Origin: Acidimicrobiaceae bacterium
Lineage (GTDB): Bacteria; Actinomycetota; Acidimicrobiia; Acidimicrobiales; UBA8190
Length of the DNA: 7,999 nucleotides
Assembly (NCBI GenBank): GCA_003453695.1
Contig: DMNK01000016.1
Location: 34,110 to 42,108 of the forward strand
Reading direction: 5' to 3'
In this document: piece after piece, positions 6,465 through 7,999 of the stretch
How positions within the stretch are numbered: the stretch's first letter is position 1
How the letters are laid out: the number at the start of each line of letters is the position of its first letter
Translations under genes and position numbers: made by a program
The notes under the pieces: model-generated
What the model saw: the letters and a program-made list of their open reading frames with translations, nothing else
Database searches by the model: none
Told to the model about the DNA's origin: nothing

Positions 6465-7664
6465 GTGGACCTCGCCCTTCCGGGGGACGAACATCCCGCT
6501 CGGGTGGCCGTTCGCTCCTGGCTCGCCGCGCATCCCGATCCCAGCCCTCGCCAGCTGGCCGAGTCCGGCTATGTCGCGCCGCACTGGCCGCGACCGTGGG
6601 GGCTCGGCGCAGACGCCGTGGACCAGTTGGTCATCGACGAGGAGCTGCGCCGGGCCGGGGTCAGGCGGCCGTTCAACCAGATCGGCATCGGCTGGGCCGG
6701 TCCCACGCTCATCCACGCCGGCACCGACGCGCAGCAGGCCAGGTACCTGCTGCCGCTGCTCGCCGGCGAGGAGGTTTGGTGCCAGCTCTTCAGTGAGCCG
6801 GGCGCCGGCTCGGACCTGGCCGGGTTGTCGACGCGTGCTGAGCGCGACGGCGACGAGTGGGTGGTGCGGGGACAGAAGGTCTGGACGAGCTTCGCCCACA
6901 TCGCCGCGCTGGGCATCCTCTTGGCCCGCACCGACGCCGATGCCCCCAAGCACCGCGGCATCTCCTATTTCATCTGTCCCATGGACGCGCCCGGTGTCTC
7001 GGTGCGCCCCATCCTCGACATGACCGGCGACCACGCCTTCAACGAGGTGTTCCTGGACGACGTCCGCCTGAGCACCGACCACCTGGTGGGTGCCGAGAAC
7101 GAGGGATGGGCGCTGGCCAAGGTCACGCTGGGCAACGAGCGGGTCTCGCTCTCGGGGGAGGGGTCGCTGTGGGGTCAGGGACCGACCGCAGCAGACCTGG
7201 TCGACCTGGTGCGGCGCTCGGGCGGTGTGCGCGACCTCCGACTGCGCCAGGACCTGGCCCGGGTGTGGAGCGAGGGGGAGGTGCTCCGGCTCATCCGGCT
7301 CCGCACCGTGAGCGCGGCCATGTCGGGTCGCGCTCCCGGTCCCGAGGCGTCGGTGCGCAAGGCGCTCGCCGACGAGCACGGCCAGCGGGTGATGGAGATG
7401 GCCGTGCGCCTGGCCGGCACCCGCGCCCTGCTGGCCGGTGCCGGCCCCACCGACCCGGGCGTGGACGACGCCTTCTCGTGGCCCGAGGAGGTATGGGCCA
7501 AGGGCTATCTGTTCTCGCGCGCACTCACCATCGGCGGGGGCACGGCCGAGGTGCAGCGCAACATCGTGGCGGAACGGGTGCTCGGCCTGCCCCACGACCC
7601 TGATGTCGAACAGGGCCGCAGCTGGGCGGAGACGAGGTCGCTCCCCGACGGCGCCGCGGTGTAG
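6465..7664 (+). CDS. Acyl-CoA dehydrogenase (FadE-like flavoprotein)
   Basis: Members oxidise acyl-CoA to trans-2-enoyl-CoA using FAD and pass electrons to an electron-transfer flavoprotein. The GTG at 6465 gives 399 residues, a full-length dehydrogenase. The substrate and FAD-binding stretch CQLFSEPGAGSDLAGL is at 106-121 and VVRGQKVWTSFAHIA at 133-147. The C-terminal GGGTAEVQRNIVAERVLGLP at 357-376 is typical of actinobacterial FadE proteins. At the position of MCAD's catalytic Glu376 this protein has Gly358. Glu225 in LGNERVSLS aligns instead with MCAD Thr255, the site that holds the catalytic Glu in isovaleryl- and long-chain acyl-CoA dehydrogenases, so it is the likely base. Substrate is unknown. 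It diverges from an acyl-CoA synthetase over 23 bp, which suggests that the two act in one degradation route. The message is probably leaderless. Confidence 0.93.
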   Translation: MDLALPGDEHPARVAVRSWLAAHPDPSPRQLAESGYVAPHWPRPWGLGADAVDQLVIDEELRRAGVRRPFNQIGIGWAGPTLIHAGTDAQQARYLLPLLAGEEVWCQLFSEPGAGSDLAGLSTRAERDGDEWVVRGQKVWTSFAHIAALGILLARTDADAPKHRGISYFICPMDAPGVSVRPILDMTGDHAFNEVFLDDVRLSTDHLVGAENEGWALAKVTLGNERVSLSGEGSLWGQGPTAADLVDLVRRSGGVRDLRLRQDLARVWSEGEVLRLIRLRTVSAAMSGRAPGPEASVRKALADEHGQRVMEMAVRLAGTRALLAGAGPTDPGVDDAFSWPEEVWAKGYLFSRALTIGGGTAEVQRNIVAERVLGLPHDPDVEQGRSWAETRSLPDGAAV

Positions 7665-7672
7665 ATGGACAC

Positions 7673-7690
7673 GCGCCGCCCCGGCGGCGC
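7673..7690 (+). terminator. Strong GC hairpin after the acyl-CoA dehydrogenase
   Basis: GCGCCGCC (7673-7680) pairs perfectly with GGCGGCGC (7683-7690), starting 8 nt past the TAG stop. The 2-nt formal loop would open to four. No T-tract follows, as is common for actinobacterial terminators. It is followed directly by the 10-bp palindrome TCGACGTCGA (7692-7701) and by GGCCGGCC (7706-7713). Confidence 0.5.
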
Positions 7691-7910
7691 CTCGACGTCG
7701 ACCGTGGCCGGCCGAAGGGGGTGAAGGGCTACGGTCGCCACTGCGAGGCGGGTTTCGAGTCTGTTCGCCACGGCGGGTGGTTGACGAAGCCAGTTATCGG
7801 AAAAACGGCGATGGGGGCCCGCAAGGAGCCGGTAGTGAAATCGTTGTCCACTACGAACCGTGAGCACCTCGTCATTGAATGTGATTTTCACGGCCGGCTG
7901 GGGGTAGACG
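7691..7910. other. Intergenic region without a supported gene
   Basis: This stretch separates the dehydrogenase from the gene starting at 7911. It is less GC-rich than its surroundings from about 7780 to 7900, for example GGAAAAACGG and GAATGTGATTTTCAC, which suits a promoter or leader. A TTGACG at 7781-7786 looks like a -35, but no TANNNT hexamer lies 16-18 nt downstream. A GTG-initiated 65-residue frame (7721-7918) crosses it; 19 of 64 codons end in A or T, unlike the strongly GC-ending neighbours, and it overlaps the next start by 8 bp. I do not call it a gene. Confidence 0.4.
7832..7854 (+). repeat. Inverted repeat in the leader of the last gene
   Basis: GTAGTG (7832-7837) and CACTAC (7849-7854) are perfect inverted repeats with an 11-nt spacer, centred about 68 bp before the ATG at 7911. 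It could be an RNA stem-loop or an operator with a half-turn-spaced dyad. Only the symmetry is seen; function is unknown. Confidence 0.4.
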
Positions 7911-7999
7911 ATGGCTGACTCCACGCCGTCGGGACATGAGTCCGGGGCATCCGGGGCATCCGGGGCGGCGCGCGCCGGCGGTGGCGCGCGCGACGGCGG
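7911..7999 (+). CDS. Start of an unrecognised protein with low-complexity N-terminus (3' end outside window)
   Basis: An ATG at 7911 opens a frame that stays open to the window edge, giving 29 codons: MADSTPSGHESGASGASGA, then Ala/Arg/Gly-rich residues. Codon third positions are mostly G or C, as in the neighbours. The Ser-Gly-Ala triplets come from a 9-bp tandem repeat, typical of a disordered N-terminal tail. The upstream GGGGG gives at best a weak ribosome site. Another frame is also open here, with an ATG at 7936, so the reading frame is not certain. There is no signal peptide or recognisable domain in what is visible, and I assign no function. Confidence 0.45.
   Translation, partial: MADSTPSGHESGASGASGAARAGGGARDG
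7941..7966 (+). repeat. 9-bp tandem repeat, about 2.9 copies
   Basis: The unit TCCGGGGCA occurs at 7941 and 7950, and again at 7959 with its last base changed to G. In the frame from 7911 each unit encodes Ser-Gly-Ala. Such short in-frame repeats can change copy number by slippage and lengthen or shorten a disordered segment without shifting the frame. Confidence 0.8.

Noticed and set aside
7751..7770. TTCGAGT resembling a tRNA T-loop.
   Set aside because: The flanking bases do not form the T-stem (T opposite C at the closing pair), and no acceptor or anticodon arm is visible.
7714..7790. Cobalamin riboswitch suggested by GGTGAA, ACGGTCGCCACTGCGA and a downstream GAGTCTG.
   Set aside because: The stem expected around GGTG does not pair (G-run against G-run), the spacing to GCCACTG is short, and the B12-box match is poor. 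Kept only as a search to run.
7721..7918. 65-residue plus-strand frame with GTG start.
   Set aside because: Its codon third positions are less GC-rich than real genes here, there is no recognisable family, and it spans hairpins and overlaps the next start.
7505..7924. 139-residue minus-strand frame across the last gap.
   Set aside because: Half of it is antisense to the conserved C-terminus of the dehydrogenase, and the remainder shows no motif.

Overview
This is a high-GC window whose clustered order secA - prfB - ftsE - ftsX points to an actinobacterial chromosome. I infer an uncultured or Acidimicrobiia-like member of the Actinomycetota. Reasons are GC-rich third codon positions, GTG and TTG starts, leaderless-looking promoters with TANNNT hexamers, and fatty-acid or steroid-type acyl-CoA genes. 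The placement below phylum is an inference and was not tested by a search.

Layout. Positions 1-3991 on the + strand hold a housekeeping block. It starts with the C-terminal 375 residues of the preprotein translocase ATPase SecA, including the zinc-binding tail. Peptide chain release factor 2 (prfB) overlaps secA by 14 bp. A 116-bp leader with a candidate promoter and hairpins leads into the cell-division ABC pair ftsE and ftsX. Positions 4055-6441 on the - strand hold a two-gene unit: a FadD19-like acyl-CoA synthetase followed, through an ATGA overlap, by a short RmlA-like sugar-1-phosphate nucleotidyltransferase. An acyl-CoA dehydrogenase (6465-7664, + strand) diverges from the synthetase across only 23 bp. 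A 246-bp gap with hairpins then precedes the start of an unrecognised gene at 7911 that runs off the window.

How the genes work together. SecA drives protein export, RF2 terminates translation at UGA and UAA, and FtsEX controls septal peptidoglycan hydrolysis; their co-location is a common actinobacterial arrangement. The synthetase and dehydrogenase catalyse the first two steps of beta-oxidation (acid activation, then alpha-beta desaturation), and their shared promoter region suggests joint regulation. The coupled nucleotidyltransferase would make a nucleotide sugar; its link to acyl activation is unexplained.

I see no mobile element, CRISPR array, tRNA or rRNA. Most of the window is conventional. 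The most notable signal is the compact dyad at 6445-6460, which carries two overlapping divergent -10 hexamers at leaderless distance from both start codons. I found no convincing previously undescribed multi-gene system.
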